Source of the DNA: JBCCMQ01 sp039026235
Lineage (GTDB): Bacteria; Pseudomonadota; Alphaproteobacteria; Rhodobacterales; Rhodobacteraceae
Length of the DNA: 64,000 bases
Direction of reading: 5' to 3'
NCBI GenBank assembly: GCA_039026235.1
Contig: JBCCMQ010000014.1
Coordinates: forward strand, 1-64,000
The notes below the pieces were generated by a model that saw only the letters and a program-made list of their open reading frames with translations, was not told the DNA's origin and ran no database searches. Made by a program: the position numbers and the translations under genes. Below, piece after piece: positions 52,717 through 61,241 of this stretch (its first letter is position 1; each line of letters begins with the position of its first letter).

Positions 52717-53559
52717 ATGGCACTCAAGTCGTACAAACCTACGACGCCTGGCCAGCGCGGGCTGGTGCTGATCGACCGTTCGGAGCTTTGGAAAGGCCGC
52801 CCGGTCAAGTCCCTCACGGAAGGGCTGACCAAGAAGGCGGGCCGGAACAACACCGGACGGATCACGATGCGCCGCCGCGGCGGTGGGGCGAAACGTCTGT
52901 ACCGGATCGTCGATTTCAAACGTGCAAAGCACGATGTGGAAGCGGTCGTCACCCGGATCGAATACGACCCGAACCGGACCGCGTTCATCGCGCTTATACA
53001 ATACAGCGACGGCGAGCAGGCCTATATCCTGGCGCCCCAGCGCATGGCGGTGGGCGACAAGGTGGTCTCGGGCGCCAAGGTCGATGTCAAGCCGGGCAAC
53101 GCGATGCCCTTTGCCGGCATGCCCATCGGCACCATCGTCCACAACATCGAGATGAAGCCCGGCAAGGGCGGCCAGATCGCCCGCGCCGCTGGCACCTATG
53201 CCCAGTTCGTGGGACGGGACGGCGGTTATGCCCAGATCCGTCTGAGCTCGGGCGAGTTGCGCATGGTGCGCCAGGAATGCATGGCCACCATCGGCGCCGT
53301 GTCGAACCCCGACAATTCGAACCAGAACCTCGGCAAGGCCGGTCGCAACCGTCACAAGGGCATCCGCCCGTCGGTGCGCGGCGTGGTCATGAACCCGGTC
53401 GATCACCCCCACGGCGGGGGCGAGGGCCGGACCTCGGGCGGCCGTCATCCGGTCACGCCCTGGGGCAAGCCGACGAAGGGTGCGCGCACCCGCAACAAGA
53501 ACAAGGCGTCGTCGAAGCTGATCATCCGCTCACGCCACGCCAAGAAGAAAGGGCGCTGA
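52717..53559 (+). CDS. rplB: 50S ribosomal protein L2
   Basis: 280 residues, normal length. Signature segments include GRNNTGRITMRRRGGGAKRLYR near the start and NPVDHPHGGGEGRTSGGRHPVTPWG near the end, the region at the peptidyl-transferase centre. The ATG at 52717 has GGAAGAGAG upstream; the longer in-frame start at 52642 would lie inside the leader hairpin region. First gene of the block rplB-rpsS-rplV-rpsC-rplP. Confidence 0.99.
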   Translation: MALKSYKPTTPGQRGLVLIDRSELWKGRPVKSLTEGLTKKAGRNNTGRITMRRRGGGAKRLYRIVDFKRAKHDVEAVVTRIEYDPNRTAFIALIQYSDGEQAYILAPQRMAVGDKVVSGAKVDVKPGNAMPFAGMPIGTIVHNIEMKPGKGGQIARAAGTYAQFVGRDGGYAQIRLSSGELRMVRQECMATIGAVSNPDNSNQNLGKAGRNRHKGIRPSVRGVVMNPVDHPHGGGEGRTSGGRHPVTPWGKPTKGARTRNKNKASSKLIIRSRHAKKKGR

Positions 53560-53562
53560 TCC

Positions 53563-53841
53563 ATGTCGCGTTCTGTTTGGAAAGGTCCTTTTGTCGACGC
53601 CTACGTCCTCAAGAAGGCCGAGAAAGCTCGTGAAGCGGGCCGCAATGATGTCATCAAGATCTGGTCGCGCCGGTCGACCATCCTGCCGCAGTTCGTGGGC
53701 CTGACCTTTGGCGTCTACAACGGCCGCAAGCACATTCCGGTCAGCGTGTCCGAAGATATGATCGGCCAGAAGTTTGGCGAATACGCCCCGACCCGGACCT
53801 ACTACGGTCACGCGGCGGATAAGAAAGCCAAGAGGAGGTAA
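53563..53841 (+). CDS. rpsS: 30S ribosomal protein S19
   Basis: 92 residues; MSRSVWKGPFVDAYVLKK and the central IKIWSRRSTILPQFVGLTFGVYNG are the family sequence. Three bases after rplB. Binds 16S rRNA in the head with S13. Confidence 0.98.
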   Translation: MSRSVWKGPFVDAYVLKKAEKAREAGRNDVIKIWSRRSTILPQFVGLTFGVYNGRKHIPVSVSEDMIGQKFGEYAPTRTYYGHAADKKAKRR

Positions 53842-53844
53842 GCC

Positions 53845-54225
53845 ATGGGCAAGGATAAAAATCCCCGCCGCGTGGCGGAAAACGAGGCCATGGCCAAGAC
53901 GCGCATGCTCAAGACCAGCCCTCAGAAACTGAATCTGGTGGCGGCGATGATCCGCGGCAAGAAGGTGGAAAAGGCGCTGGCCGATCTGACCTTCTCGAAG
54001 AAGCGGATCTCGGATGATGTGAAGAAATGCCTTCAGTCTGCCATCGCCAATGCCGAGAACAACCATAACCTGGATGTGGACGAGCTGATCGTGGCGGAAG
54101 CCTATGTCGGCAAGAACCTGACCATGAAGCGCGGTCGCCCGCGGGCCCGTGGCCGGTTCGGTCGCATCATCAAGCCGTTTGCAGAGCTGACCATCAAGGT
54201 CCGCCAGGTTGAGGAGCAAGCCTAA
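53845..54225 (+). CDS. rplV: 50S ribosomal protein L22
   Basis: 126 residues, with a slightly extended N-terminus (MGKDKNPRRVAENEAMAKTRML) as in other alphaproteobacteria. ISP-like RTSPQKLNLVAAMIRGKKVEKAL and the exit-tunnel loop TMKRGRPRARGRFGRI are present. Stop overlaps the rpsC start (TAATG). Confidence 0.98.
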   Translation: MGKDKNPRRVAENEAMAKTRMLKTSPQKLNLVAAMIRGKKVEKALADLTFSKKRISDDVKKCLQSAIANAENNHNLDVDELIVAEAYVGKNLTMKRGRPRARGRFGRIIKPFAELTIKVRQVEEQA

Positions 54226-54935
54226 TGGGCCACAAGGTTAATCCGATCGGCATGCGCCTGCAGGTCAACCGCACCTGGGACAGCCGCTGGTACGCCGATA
54301 CCAAAGATTACGGTGATCTTCTGCTCGAAGACATCAAGATCCGCGACTTCATCAAGGATGAATGCAAGCAGGCCGGCGTGTCGAAGGTGATCATCGAACG
54401 TCCGCACAAGAAGTGCCGCGTGACCATCCACACGGCCCGGCCGGGGGTGATCATCGGCAAGAAGGGCGCCGACATCGAAACGCTGCGCAAAAAGCTTGCG
54501 TCGATGACCGACAGTGAATTGCATTTGAACATCGTCGAGGTGCGCAAGCCGGAACTCGACGGTCAGCTGGTCGCAGAATCGATTGCCCAGCAGCTTGAAC
54601 GCCGGGTCAGCTTCCGCCGCGCCATGAAGCGCGCGGTGCAGAACGCCATGCGCATGGGTGCGTTGGGCATCCGCGTCAACGTCGCGGGCCGCCTGGGTGG
54701 CGCCGAGATTGCCCGGACCGAATGGTACCGCGAGGGCCGGGTGCCGCTGCACACGTTGCGCGCCGACATCGATTATGCGACCGCCGAGGCCGCAACGCCT
54801 TACGGGATCATCGGTATCAAGGTCTGGATCTTCAAAGGCGAGATCATGGAACACGACCCGTCGGCCCGTGACCGGCGTCAACAGGAACTGCAGGACGGTC
54901 CGGCACCCCGTGGTGCCGCGGGCGGCCGCCGCTGA
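54225..54935 (+). CDS. rpsC: 30S ribosomal protein S3
   Basis: 236 residues with the KH domain (GVIIGKKGADIETLRKKLA) and C-terminal S3 domain (GRLGGAEIARTEWYREGRVPLHTLRADIDY). Part of the mRNA entry channel. Overlaps rplV by one base. Confidence 0.98.
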   Translation: MGHKVNPIGMRLQVNRTWDSRWYADTKDYGDLLLEDIKIRDFIKDECKQAGVSKVIIERPHKKCRVTIHTARPGVIIGKKGADIETLRKKLASMTDSELHLNIVEVRKPELDGQLVAESIAQQLERRVSFRRAMKRAVQNAMRMGALGIRVNVAGRLGGAEIARTEWYREGRVPLHTLRADIDYATAEAATPYGIIGIKVWIFKGEIMEHDPSARDRRQQELQDGPAPRGAAGGRR

Positions 54936-54948
54936 GGAGGGCTGAGAC

Positions 54949-55362
54949 ATGCTGCAACCTAAGCGCACGAAATTCCGCAAGATGCAGAAGGGCCGCATCA
55001 AAGGCGAAGCCAAGGGCGGTTCTGACCTGAATTTTGGCTCGTACGGCCTGAAGGCAATCGAACCGGAACGCGTCACCGCGCGCCAGATCGAAGCTGCCCG
55101 CCGGGCCATGACACGGCACATGAAGCGTCAGGGCCGCGTCTGGATCCGGATCTTTCCCGACACGCCCATCTCGGCCAAGCCGATCGAGGTGCGGATGGGC
55201 AAGGGCAAGGGCTCGGTCGACCGCTGGGCCTGCAAGGTCAAGCCCGGCCGGATCATGTTCGAGATCGACGGCGTCAGCGATGGTATCGCCCGCGAGGCCC
55301 TGCGCCTGGCGGCGATGAAACTGCCGGTCAAGACCCGCACGGTGGTTCGCGAAGACTGGTAG
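54949..55362 (+). CDS. rplP: 50S ribosomal protein L16
   Basis: 137 residues; MLQPKRTKFRKMQKGRIKGE and VRMGKGKGSVDRWACKV are family sequence. Arg82 in VRMGKGKG corresponds to Arg81 of E. coli L16, the residue hydroxylated by the oxygenase YcfD/RoxA. A strong terminator lies 71 bases after the stop, so rplP ends this transcript, and the next gene but one beyond it is an oxygenase. Confidence 0.98.
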   Translation: MLQPKRTKFRKMQKGRIKGEAKGGSDLNFGSYGLKAIEPERVTARQIEAARRAMTRHMKRQGRVWIRIFPDTPISAKPIEVRMGKGKGSVDRWACKVKPGRIMFEIDGVSDGIAREALRLAAMKLPVKTRTVVREDW

Positions 55363-55745
55363 GCGGCGGTCCGAAGGGATCCCGTACGCCGGGAGCCGAG
55401 GATACCGATGACCTATAGACAAGACATTTGAAGGGCGGTCCGCGGGGCGGGCCGCCCTTTGTCTTGGACGGTTGCCGTTATGGCCGATTGGGACGCGCGG
55501 TCTGTTCCAGACTGCGAAAGTCGTGCCCATGGAATTGCGCGTCTAATCGGCAAATCGTCTGGTTTGGCCGCCTTATTCCAAAAATACCCGTCCCAGTGCC
55601 CGGCTGGCGACCCCTGGCGGCACCCGATCCACCCGTCGAGATTGGCGCCTTTCGGGAAGCTAAATGGCAGCACCGTTTATGCGAACTCCTTTGGGTCCTT
55701 CGCGCGGCGCTTCTCTTTCGGGCGTTCTGATGCCTAGATAGGCCC
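55363..55745. other. Intergenic region between rplP and the oxygenase gene (383 bases)
   Basis: Starts with the rplP terminator. The remaining 280 bases contain open frames on both strands with no recognisable protein or ribosome-binding site. A promoter for the oxygenase gene should lie here but was not identified. Confidence 0.5.
55433..55461 (+). terminator. Strong Rho-independent terminator after rplP
   Basis: GGGCGGTCC (55433-55441) pairs with GGGCCGCCC (55449-55457), nine pairs with one G-U, followed by TTTGT. It divides the ribosomal cluster between rplP and rpmC. Confidence 0.8.
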
Positions 55746-56369
55746 ATGACCATGAGAAGACTTTTCGCCACGCCGCTTTACCAGATGGCGCTTTCGGCCC
55801 ATGGCCCGGCCATCGATCAGGGCGAGCTTGAGGCATCCTGCTTTTCCATCGCCGAAGACGACGAAGCCGGGCAGGAGTGGTGCGAGAACGAGGGGTATCC
55901 GGGCTATACCTCCTACGCTTCGCTGACAGATCTGCCCTGGCGCTTTCCGATCTTCGAGGCGCTGAAACAGGTTCTGGATCTGCATGTCGCCGCCTTTGCC
56001 CGGGATCTGCATTTTGATCTTGGGGACGGTGCGCTGACGCTGGAAGATATCTGGATCAACATCCTGCCCGAGGGCGGGATACACACCGCCCACCTGCATC
56101 CGCATTCGGTGATCAGTGGCACCACCTATGTGGTCATGCCGCCGGACACCTCGGCCATCAAGTTCGAAGACCCGCGCCTGCCGATGATGATGGCGGCGCC
56201 ACCGCGCAAAAAGGATGCGCCGGACGACCTGAAGCCGTTCTTCTACGTCAAGCCCGCGGTCGGGGATGTTCTGCTTTGGGAAAGCTGGCTGCGCCACGAG
56301 GTGCCGATGAACATGTCGGAAGACGACCGGGTCAGCGTCAGCTTCAACTATGCCTGGGCCTCGAAATGA
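55746..56369 (+). CDS. TIGR02466-type 2-oxoglutarate/Fe(II) oxygenase-like protein
   Basis: A 207-residue protein of the putative 2OG-Fe(II) oxygenase family TIGR02466. The conserved core is WINILPEGGIHTAHLHPHSVISGTTYVV (H113, H116, H118, H120 as candidate metal ligands), GDVLLWESWLRHEVPMN (His184, the distal ligand) and DDRVSVSFNYAW (Arg195 and Ser197 in the R-x-S 2-oxoglutarate site). It is in the middle of the ribosomal cluster, after the rplP terminator, and coupled by ATGA to the next gene. A ribosomal protein such as L16 or S-proteins encoded around it are conceivable substrates; this is a hypothesis from position only. Phytanoyl-type small-molecule hydroxylation is equally possible. 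Confidence 0.85.
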   Translation: MTMRRLFATPLYQMALSAHGPAIDQGELEASCFSIAEDDEAGQEWCENEGYPGYTSYASLTDLPWRFPIFEALKQVLDLHVAAFARDLHFDLGDGALTLEDIWINILPEGGIHTAHLHPHSVISGTTYVVMPPDTSAIKFEDPRLPMMMAAPPRKKDAPDDLKPFFYVKPAVGDVLLWESWLRHEVPMNMSEDDRVSVSFNYAWASK

Positions 56370-56893
56370 GATCCGCCTCGCGCGTGACCGGGCTTGGTCG
56401 CTGGACCATCCCCTTTGCGCTGATCCTGGCAACCGCTGCCGATGGGCAGTCCAGCGAACAGACGGATGCCGCCCGCTGGGCCGATCTGCAGGTCTGTTTC
56501 GTGCAGGAATATGCCAAGCGAACAGAGTTTACGATCCTGCGGCTCTGGGAAAAAGAGACCGTATTGGCCGCTCGGCTGGGCGGGCTTGCGGACGGCTATC
56601 TTCTGCAGGCAAATCTGGGCTGGTCACCCACATGGGTCGCGCGAGTGGATCTGAGCCAGACGACCGTGCGCGCATTCGAGACCTATCAAAACGGGTCCGG
56701 GTCGGTCCACCGCCGCAAGATCCCGCCCTTCGTCATCTGGGCGATGGAGGCCTGTGGTATCGATTTTATGGGGCCCCCGCCGTCCGAGATCGATCTGGGC
56801 GAGGCGCGGGCCGTGGAGGTGCGGCAGATTATCGATCCGGAGAACCTGGCAACCCGGCGTGATCAGACGCTCGTTCCGCCCCTCAGGCCGTAA
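56366..56893 (+). CDS. Exported protein of unknown function
   Basis: 175 residues from the ATG that overlaps the oxygenase stop (ATGA). N-terminal signal or anchor (VTGLGRWTIPFALILATAADG) then a domain with two Cys (LQVCFVQEYAK and EACGIDF) and a beta-alpha pattern. No family recognised. Made with the oxygenase, yet apparently exported, so a shared function is not obvious. Confidence 0.65.
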   Translation: MRSASRVTGLGRWTIPFALILATAADGQSSEQTDAARWADLQVCFVQEYAKRTEFTILRLWEKETVLAARLGGLADGYLLQANLGWSPTWVARVDLSQTTVRAFETYQNGSGSVHRRKIPPFVIWAMEACGIDFMGPPPSEIDLGEARAVEVRQIIDPENLATRRDQTLVPPLRP

Positions 56894-56980
56894 GTGCCCA
56901 CAAAGAATTTATCGCCCCGGCCCGGCGGGCCCGCTGATCGGGGTCGATTGTTTGGCCACATGCGCTAAAATCCGAGGCAC

Positions 56981-57634
56981 ATGCATTGCCTGGTCCGACA
57001 TATCATTGCGCTTTCCCTGGCGGTTGCCGCGTCCGGTGCGCCCGCTTTGGCAAGGGACGCGTCGATTGTTATCCTTCGGACCGACAGGTCGATCGAGCTG
57101 TACCTGTCGATGCCGTCGGACATGATGATGGCCGCGTTCCGGGCGCCCGAGACTTTACTGGCGTCCGCCGACGGGACGGTCGAGGTCGATCAGTTCTGGC
57201 GTGGGACCTGGAATATTGGCGATGACATCCTAAACGGCGCCGAAGTGACGCTTGGCGCGGCGGACGTCCAGTTCGAGGCCATGTCGCTGATGGTCCATCC
57301 CGCCGACCAGCGGCTTGAAATGACCACGCCGCTTGATGGTCAGATCGCCATGTCGGTCTGCGGCGCGCCACCGCCCGAAGTGGCCCCGACGCTCGACAAG
57401 CTTCACACCTATGTCGGTTATTTTCTGGACACGACCGTCTCGGACGCGCCCCTGGCGCTGTCGTTGCCCGATGGCGAGTTTGCCGGGCTCGATGTGACCG
57501 TTTGGGATTACACCGGATACCGGTTGACCAATGTGACACGCACCCGCCTTAGCGAAGGGGGAACGCTGGTCGCCGAAAGTGGCGGATTTCCGCAGCGCGT
57601 GCTGGCCTGGGCCCGGGCGGTTTTCTGGGGCTAG
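56981..57634 (+). CDS. Exported protein of unknown function
   Basis: 217 residues with a signal peptide (MHCLVRHIIALSLAVAASGAPALA|RD). The mature protein is beta-rich with a single Cys (SVCGAPPPE) and no membrane helix. GAGG lies just before the ATG. No family recognised. It is the last of three non-ribosomal genes between rplP and rpmC, all on the plus strand. Confidence 0.68.
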   Translation: MHCLVRHIIALSLAVAASGAPALARDASIVILRTDRSIELYLSMPSDMMMAAFRAPETLLASADGTVEVDQFWRGTWNIGDDILNGAEVTLGAADVQFEAMSLMVHPADQRLEMTTPLDGQIAMSVCGAPPPEVAPTLDKLHTYVGYFLDTTVSDAPLALSLPDGEFAGLDVTVWDYTGYRLTNVTRTRLSEGGTLVAESGGFPQRVLAWARAVFWG

Positions 57635-57719
57635 GGCGGCCAAAACGCTCTGGGAACAAGTCGGATGCGGGTTTTTTCGGACAGCGCTTAAACATGGGAC
57701 CGGGCGCCTGAGAAATTGC

Positions 57720-57748
57720 TTGCAATTCAGCCACCATGTTTCTATTCA
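57720..57748 (+). promoter_or_regulatory. Promoter candidate for the rpmC-rpmD unit
   Basis: TTGCAA (57720-57725) and TATTCA (57743-57748) are 17 bases apart and lie about 85 bases before the rpmC ATG. The -10 match is poor (three of six). It is offered because the terminator after rplP makes a new promoter before rpmC necessary. Confidence 0.3.
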
Positions 57749-57831
57749 GCCCGCTCATCCAGTATCTCCACCGGAATCAGGGTGACCCGAATTTTGGGGC
57801 CTTCCGGTGACTGTTGAAAGGAAGAGCGTCG

Positions 57832-58038
57832 ATGAACGCCCAGGAACTGCGGGATAAAACCCCGGACCAGTTGCGCGATCAACTGGCTGAACTGAAGAAA
57901 GAAGCCTTCAATCTGCGTTTTCAGCAGGCCACCGGTCAGCTGGAAGGTACGGCGCGCATGCGCTCGGTCCGCCGGGATGTGGCCCGCGTCAAAACGATCC
58001 TGAACGAAAAGGCCGCATCGGCGGCGACGGAGGCCTAA
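57832..58038 (+). CDS. rpmC: 50S ribosomal protein L29
   Basis: 68 residues; MNAQELRDKTPDQLRDQLAELKKEAFNLRFQ is typical. The ATG at 57832 has AAAGGAAGAG upstream and is preferred to the in-frame ATG at 57814. First gene of the rpmC-rpmD block. Confidence 0.97.
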   Translation: MNAQELRDKTPDQLRDQLAELKKEAFNLRFQQATGQLEGTARMRSVRRDVARVKTILNEKAASAATEA

Positions 58039-58041
58039 GAT

Positions 58042-58272
58042 ATGCCCAAGCGAATACTCCAAGGCACCGTTACCTCTGACAAAAACGCGCAGACCGTGAC
58101 CGTTCTGGTCGAGCGTCGTTTCAAGCACCCGTTGCTTCAGAAGACCGTTCGTAAGTCGAAGAAATACCGGGCCCATGATCCGGAAAACATATTCAAGGTT
58201 GGCGATAGCGTCCGCATTCAGGAATGCGCGCCGATATCGAAGACGAAACGCTGGGAGGTGATCGTAGCGTAA
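58042..58272 (+). CDS. rpsQ: 30S ribosomal protein S17
   Basis: 76 residues; MPKRILQGTVTSDKNAQTVTVLVERRFKHPL and FKVGDSVRIQECAPISKTKRW are family sequence. Three bases after rpmC; 77 bases before rplN. Confidence 0.98.
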   Translation: MPKRILQGTVTSDKNAQTVTVLVERRFKHPLLQKTVRKSKKYRAHDPENIFKVGDSVRIQECAPISKTKRWEVIVA

Positions 58273-58349
58273 GCCACGGTCAAAACCCGGTTTGAGCGAA
58301 ACCCTGGGGCCAACGCCAAGATGCGGTCCCAAAGGTCGGGAGAAACCAA

Positions 58350-58718
58350 ATGATCCAGATGCAGACCAATCTGGATGTTGCTGACAACTCTGGCGCCCGC
58401 CGGGTTCAGTGCATCAAGGTCCTGGGTGGTTCCAAACGCAAATACGCCTCGGTGGGCGACATCATCGTGGTGTCGGTCAAGGAAGCTATTCCGCGTGGCC
58501 GTGTGAAAAAGGGGGACGTCCGCAAGGCCGTCGTCGTGCGCACCGCCAAGGAAGTCCGCCGCGAAGACGGCACCGCGATCCGCTTTGATCGCAACGCCGC
58601 CGTGATCCTTAACAACAACAACGAGCCGATCGGCACTCGGATCTTCGGGCCGGTGGTGCGCGAGCTGCGCGCGAAGAACTTCATGAAGATCATCTCGCTC
58701 GCACCGGAGGTGCTGTAA
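58350..58718 (+). CDS. rplN: 50S ribosomal protein L14
   Basis: 122 residues, normal length. [33 protein letters not shown] and the C-terminal [21 protein letters not shown] are conserved. GGGAGAAA is the ribosome-binding site. Confidence 0.98.
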
Positions 58719-58719
58719 G

Positions 58720-59025
58720 ATGGCTGCGAAACTCAAAAAAGGCGACAAGGTCGTCGTGCTGGCCGGCAAGGACAAGGGCAAAGAGGGTGAGATCTCTCGC
58801 GTGATGCCCAAGGACGGCAAGGCCATCGTGGACGGCATCAACATCGCCATCCGCCACACCCGCCAGAGCCAGAACAATCAGGGCGGCCGCATCCCGCAGG
58901 CCATGCCCATCGAACTGTCGAACCTGGCCCTTCTCGATGCCAACGGCAAAGCGACCCGCGTGGGCTTCCGCGTGGAAGAGGGCAAAAAGGTCCGCTTCGC
59001 CAAGACGACGGGGGACGTGATCTGA
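58720..59025 (+). CDS. rplX: 50S ribosomal protein L24
   Basis: 101 residues with the KOW motif (KKGDKVVVLAGKDKGKEGEISRVMP) that initiates 50S assembly. One base after rplN; stop overlaps the rplE start (TGATG). Confidence 0.98.
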   Translation: MAAKLKKGDKVVVLAGKDKGKEGEISRVMPKDGKAIVDGINIAIRHTRQSQNNQGGRIPQAMPIELSNLALLDANGKATRVGFRVEEGKKVRFAKTTGDVI

Positions 59026-59585
59026 TGCTTGACACCGAAACCTATACACCGCGCCTAAAGACGGCCTATCGCGATGCGATCCGCGCCGCGCTTAAGGAAG
59101 AGTTCGGCTATGCCAACGACATGATGGTGCCGCGTCTTGAAAAGATCGTCATCAACATCGGCGTCGGCGACGCCGTCAAGGACACCAAAAAGGTCAAGGC
59201 CGCCCAAGACGATCTGAGCGCGATTGCCGGCCAGCAGGCGGTCATCACCCGCGCCAAGAAATCGATCGCCGGTTTCCGGGTGCGCGAAGACATGCCGCTT
59301 GGCACCAAGGTGACGCTGCGCGGAAATCGCATGTACGAATTCCTTGATCGCCTGATTACCATCGCGCTGCCCCGCGTCCGCGACTTTCGCGGCGTCAAGG
59401 CTTCGTCGTTTGACGGCCGTGGCAACTATGCGATGGGTCTGAAGGAACACATCGTCTTCCCGGAAATCGACTTCGACAAGGTCGTCGACATGCTGGGCAT
59501 GGATATCATCATCTGCACCACCGCCGACACGGATGCGGAAGCCAAGGCGCTGTTGAAGCATTTCAACATGCCGTTCAACAGCTGA
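59025..59585 (+). CDS. rplE: 50S ribosomal protein L5
   Basis: 186 residues; PRLEKIVINIGVGDAVKD and GLKEHIVFPEIDFDKV are family sequence. Binds 5S rRNA. Overlaps rplX by one base. Confidence 0.98.
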   Translation: MLDTETYTPRLKTAYRDAIRAALKEEFGYANDMMVPRLEKIVINIGVGDAVKDTKKVKAAQDDLSAIAGQQAVITRAKKSIAGFRVREDMPLGTKVTLRGNRMYEFLDRLITIALPRVRDFRGVKASSFDGRGNYAMGLKEHIVFPEIDFDKVVDMLGMDIIICTTADTDAEAKALLKHFNMPFNS

Positions 59586-59602
59586 GCCTGGGAGAGTACG
59601 AC

Positions 59603-59908
59603 ATGGCAAAGAAAGCAATGATCGAACGCGAAAAGAAGCGCCAGAAGCTGGTGGACCGCTATGCCGCCAAACGCGCCGCTCTGAAGGAAATCGCGAACGA
59701 TGAATCCAAACCGATGGAAGAGCGGTTCAAGGCACGCCTGAAACTGGCGAAACTGCCCCGCAACAGCTCGGCCACCCGTCTTCACAATCGTTGCCAGCTT
59801 ACCGGCCGTCCGCATGCGTATTACCGCAAGCTCAAGGTCAGCCGGATCGCGCTGCGCGAGCTTGGCAGCCAGGGCCAGATCCCGGGCCTTGTTAAGTCCA
59901 GCTGGTAA
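59603..59908 (+). CDS. rpsN: 30S ribosomal protein S14 (zinc-free form)
   Basis: 101 residues, the long form without the C-x-x-C zinc pairs; NSSATRLHNRCQLTGRPHAYYRKLKVSR identifies it. GGGAG precedes the start. Confidence 0.98.
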   Translation: MAKKAMIEREKKRQKLVDRYAAKRAALKEIANDESKPMEERFKARLKLAKLPRNSSATRLHNRCQLTGRPHAYYRKLKVSRIALRELGSQGQIPGLVKSSW

Positions 59909-59920
59909 GGAGGAGATATT

Positions 59921-60313
59921 ATGAACGATCCTCTCGGAGATATGCTGACCCGCATCCGCAACGCACAGATGCGCGGCAAGTCCACCACCCATTCGCCCGC
60001 GTCCAAGCTGCGGGTCTGGGTTTTGGATGTGCTGCAGGATGAGGGCTATATCCGTGGCTACGAGACGACCACGGATACCAAGGGCCACCCGGCGCTTGAG
60101 ATCAGCCTGAAGTATTACGAAGGCACCCCTGTCATACGCGAGCTTAAGCGGGTCTCGAAGCCCGGCCGCCGCGTCTACATGGGCGTCAAGGACATCCCGT
60201 CGGTCCGTCAGGGCCTGGGCGTGTCGATTGTCTCCACCCCCAAAGGTGTGATGTCGGATGCCAACGCCCGCGCTGCCAATGTCGGCGGCGAGGTGCTTTG
60301 CACGGTCTTCTAA
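59921..60313 (+). CDS. rpsH: 30S ribosomal protein S8
   Basis: 130 residues; MNDPLGDMLTRIRNAQMRGK and the C-terminal VSIVSTPKGVMSDANARAANVGGEVLCTVF are conserved. AGGAGG lies six bases before the start. In E. coli S8 is the translational repressor of the spc operon. Confidence 0.98.
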   Translation: MNDPLGDMLTRIRNAQMRGKSTTHSPASKLRVWVLDVLQDEGYIRGYETTTDTKGHPALEISLKYYEGTPVIRELKRVSKPGRRVYMGVKDIPSVRQGLGVSIVSTPKGVMSDANARAANVGGEVLCTVF

Positions 60314-60326
60314 GGGGGAACGGCCA

Positions 60327-60860
60327 ATGTCACGTATTGGAAAGAGACCGATCGATCTGCCCTCGGGCGTCACTGCCGATATTTCGGGTCAGACGATCGA
60401 AGTGAAGGGCCCGAAAGGCACCCGCAGCTTCACCGCTACCGACGACGTCACGCTGGCGGTCGAGGACAACACCGTCGTGGTCAAGCCGCGCGGGTCGTCC
60501 AAGCGCGCGCGCCAGCAATGGGGTATGTCGCGCACGATGGTTCAGAACCTCGTCACCGGCGTCACCGCGGGCTTCAAGAAAGAGCTTGAGATCAGCGGCG
60601 TGGGTTACCGGGCACAGATGCAGGGCAACACCCTGAAGCTGAACCTGGGCTATAGCCACGAGGTCAACTTCGAGGTGCCCCAGGGCGTCACGGTCACCGC
60701 ACCGAAGCAGACCGAGATCGTCGTCGAAGGCGCCGATCAGCAGCTTGTGGGCCAGGTCGCGGCGAACATCCGCGAATGGCGCGCGCCCGAGCCCTATAAG
60801 GGCAAGGGCATCAAGTACAAAGGCGAATACATCTTCCGCAAGGAAGGTAAGAAGAAGTAA
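60327..60860 (+). CDS. rplF: 50S ribosomal protein L6
   Basis: 177 residues from the ATG at 60327 (GGGGGAA upstream); MSRIGKRPIDLPSGV and the C-terminal RAPEPYKGKGIKYKGEYI are family sequence. The longer in-frame start at 60258 lies inside rpsH and is rejected. Confidence 0.98.
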   Translation: MSRIGKRPIDLPSGVTADISGQTIEVKGPKGTRSFTATDDVTLAVEDNTVVVKPRGSSKRARQQWGMSRTMVQNLVTGVTAGFKKELEISGVGYRAQMQGNTLKLNLGYSHEVNFEVPQGVTVTAPKQTEIVVEGADQQLVGQVAANIREWRAPEPYKGKGIKYKGEYIFRKEGKKK

Positions 60861-60871
60861 GGACCAGGGAA

Positions 60872-61231
60872 ATGGCACTGAGCAAACGAGAGTTGTTCCA
60901 AAAGCGCCGTCTGCGCGTCCGGAACAAGTTGCGGAAGATGAATGCGGGCCGCGTGCGGCTCAGCGTTCACCGTTCGAACAAAAACATCAGCGTGCAGCTG
61001 ATCGACGATGTGGCGGGCAAGACGCTCGCCTCGGCATCAAGCCTCGAAAAGGATCTGGGCATCATCGGCCAGAACAATGTCGAAGCAGCGGCCAAGGTCG
61101 GTACGGCAATTGCCGAGCGCGCGAAAGCGGCGGGTGTCGAAGAATGCTACTTCGACCGTGGCGGTTTCCTCTTTCATGGGAAGGTCAAGGCACTTGCCGA
61201 TGCCGCCCGTGAAGGTGGGCTGAAGTTCTAA
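60872..61231 (+). CDS. rplR: 50S ribosomal protein L18
   Basis: 119 residues; RVRNKLRKMNAGRVRLSVHRSNKNI and YFDRGGFLFHGKVKALADAAREGGLKF are typical. Binds 5S rRNA with L5. Confidence 0.98.
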   Translation: MALSKRELFQKRRLRVRNKLRKMNAGRVRLSVHRSNKNISVQLIDDVAGKTLASASSLEKDLGIIGQNNVEAAAKVGTAIAERAKAAGVEECYFDRGGFLFHGKVKALADAAREGGLKF

Positions 61232-61241
61232 GGAGACGATC

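Noticed and set aside
52561..53448. 295-residue frame opposite rplB
   Set aside because: Antisense of the highly conserved L2 gene.
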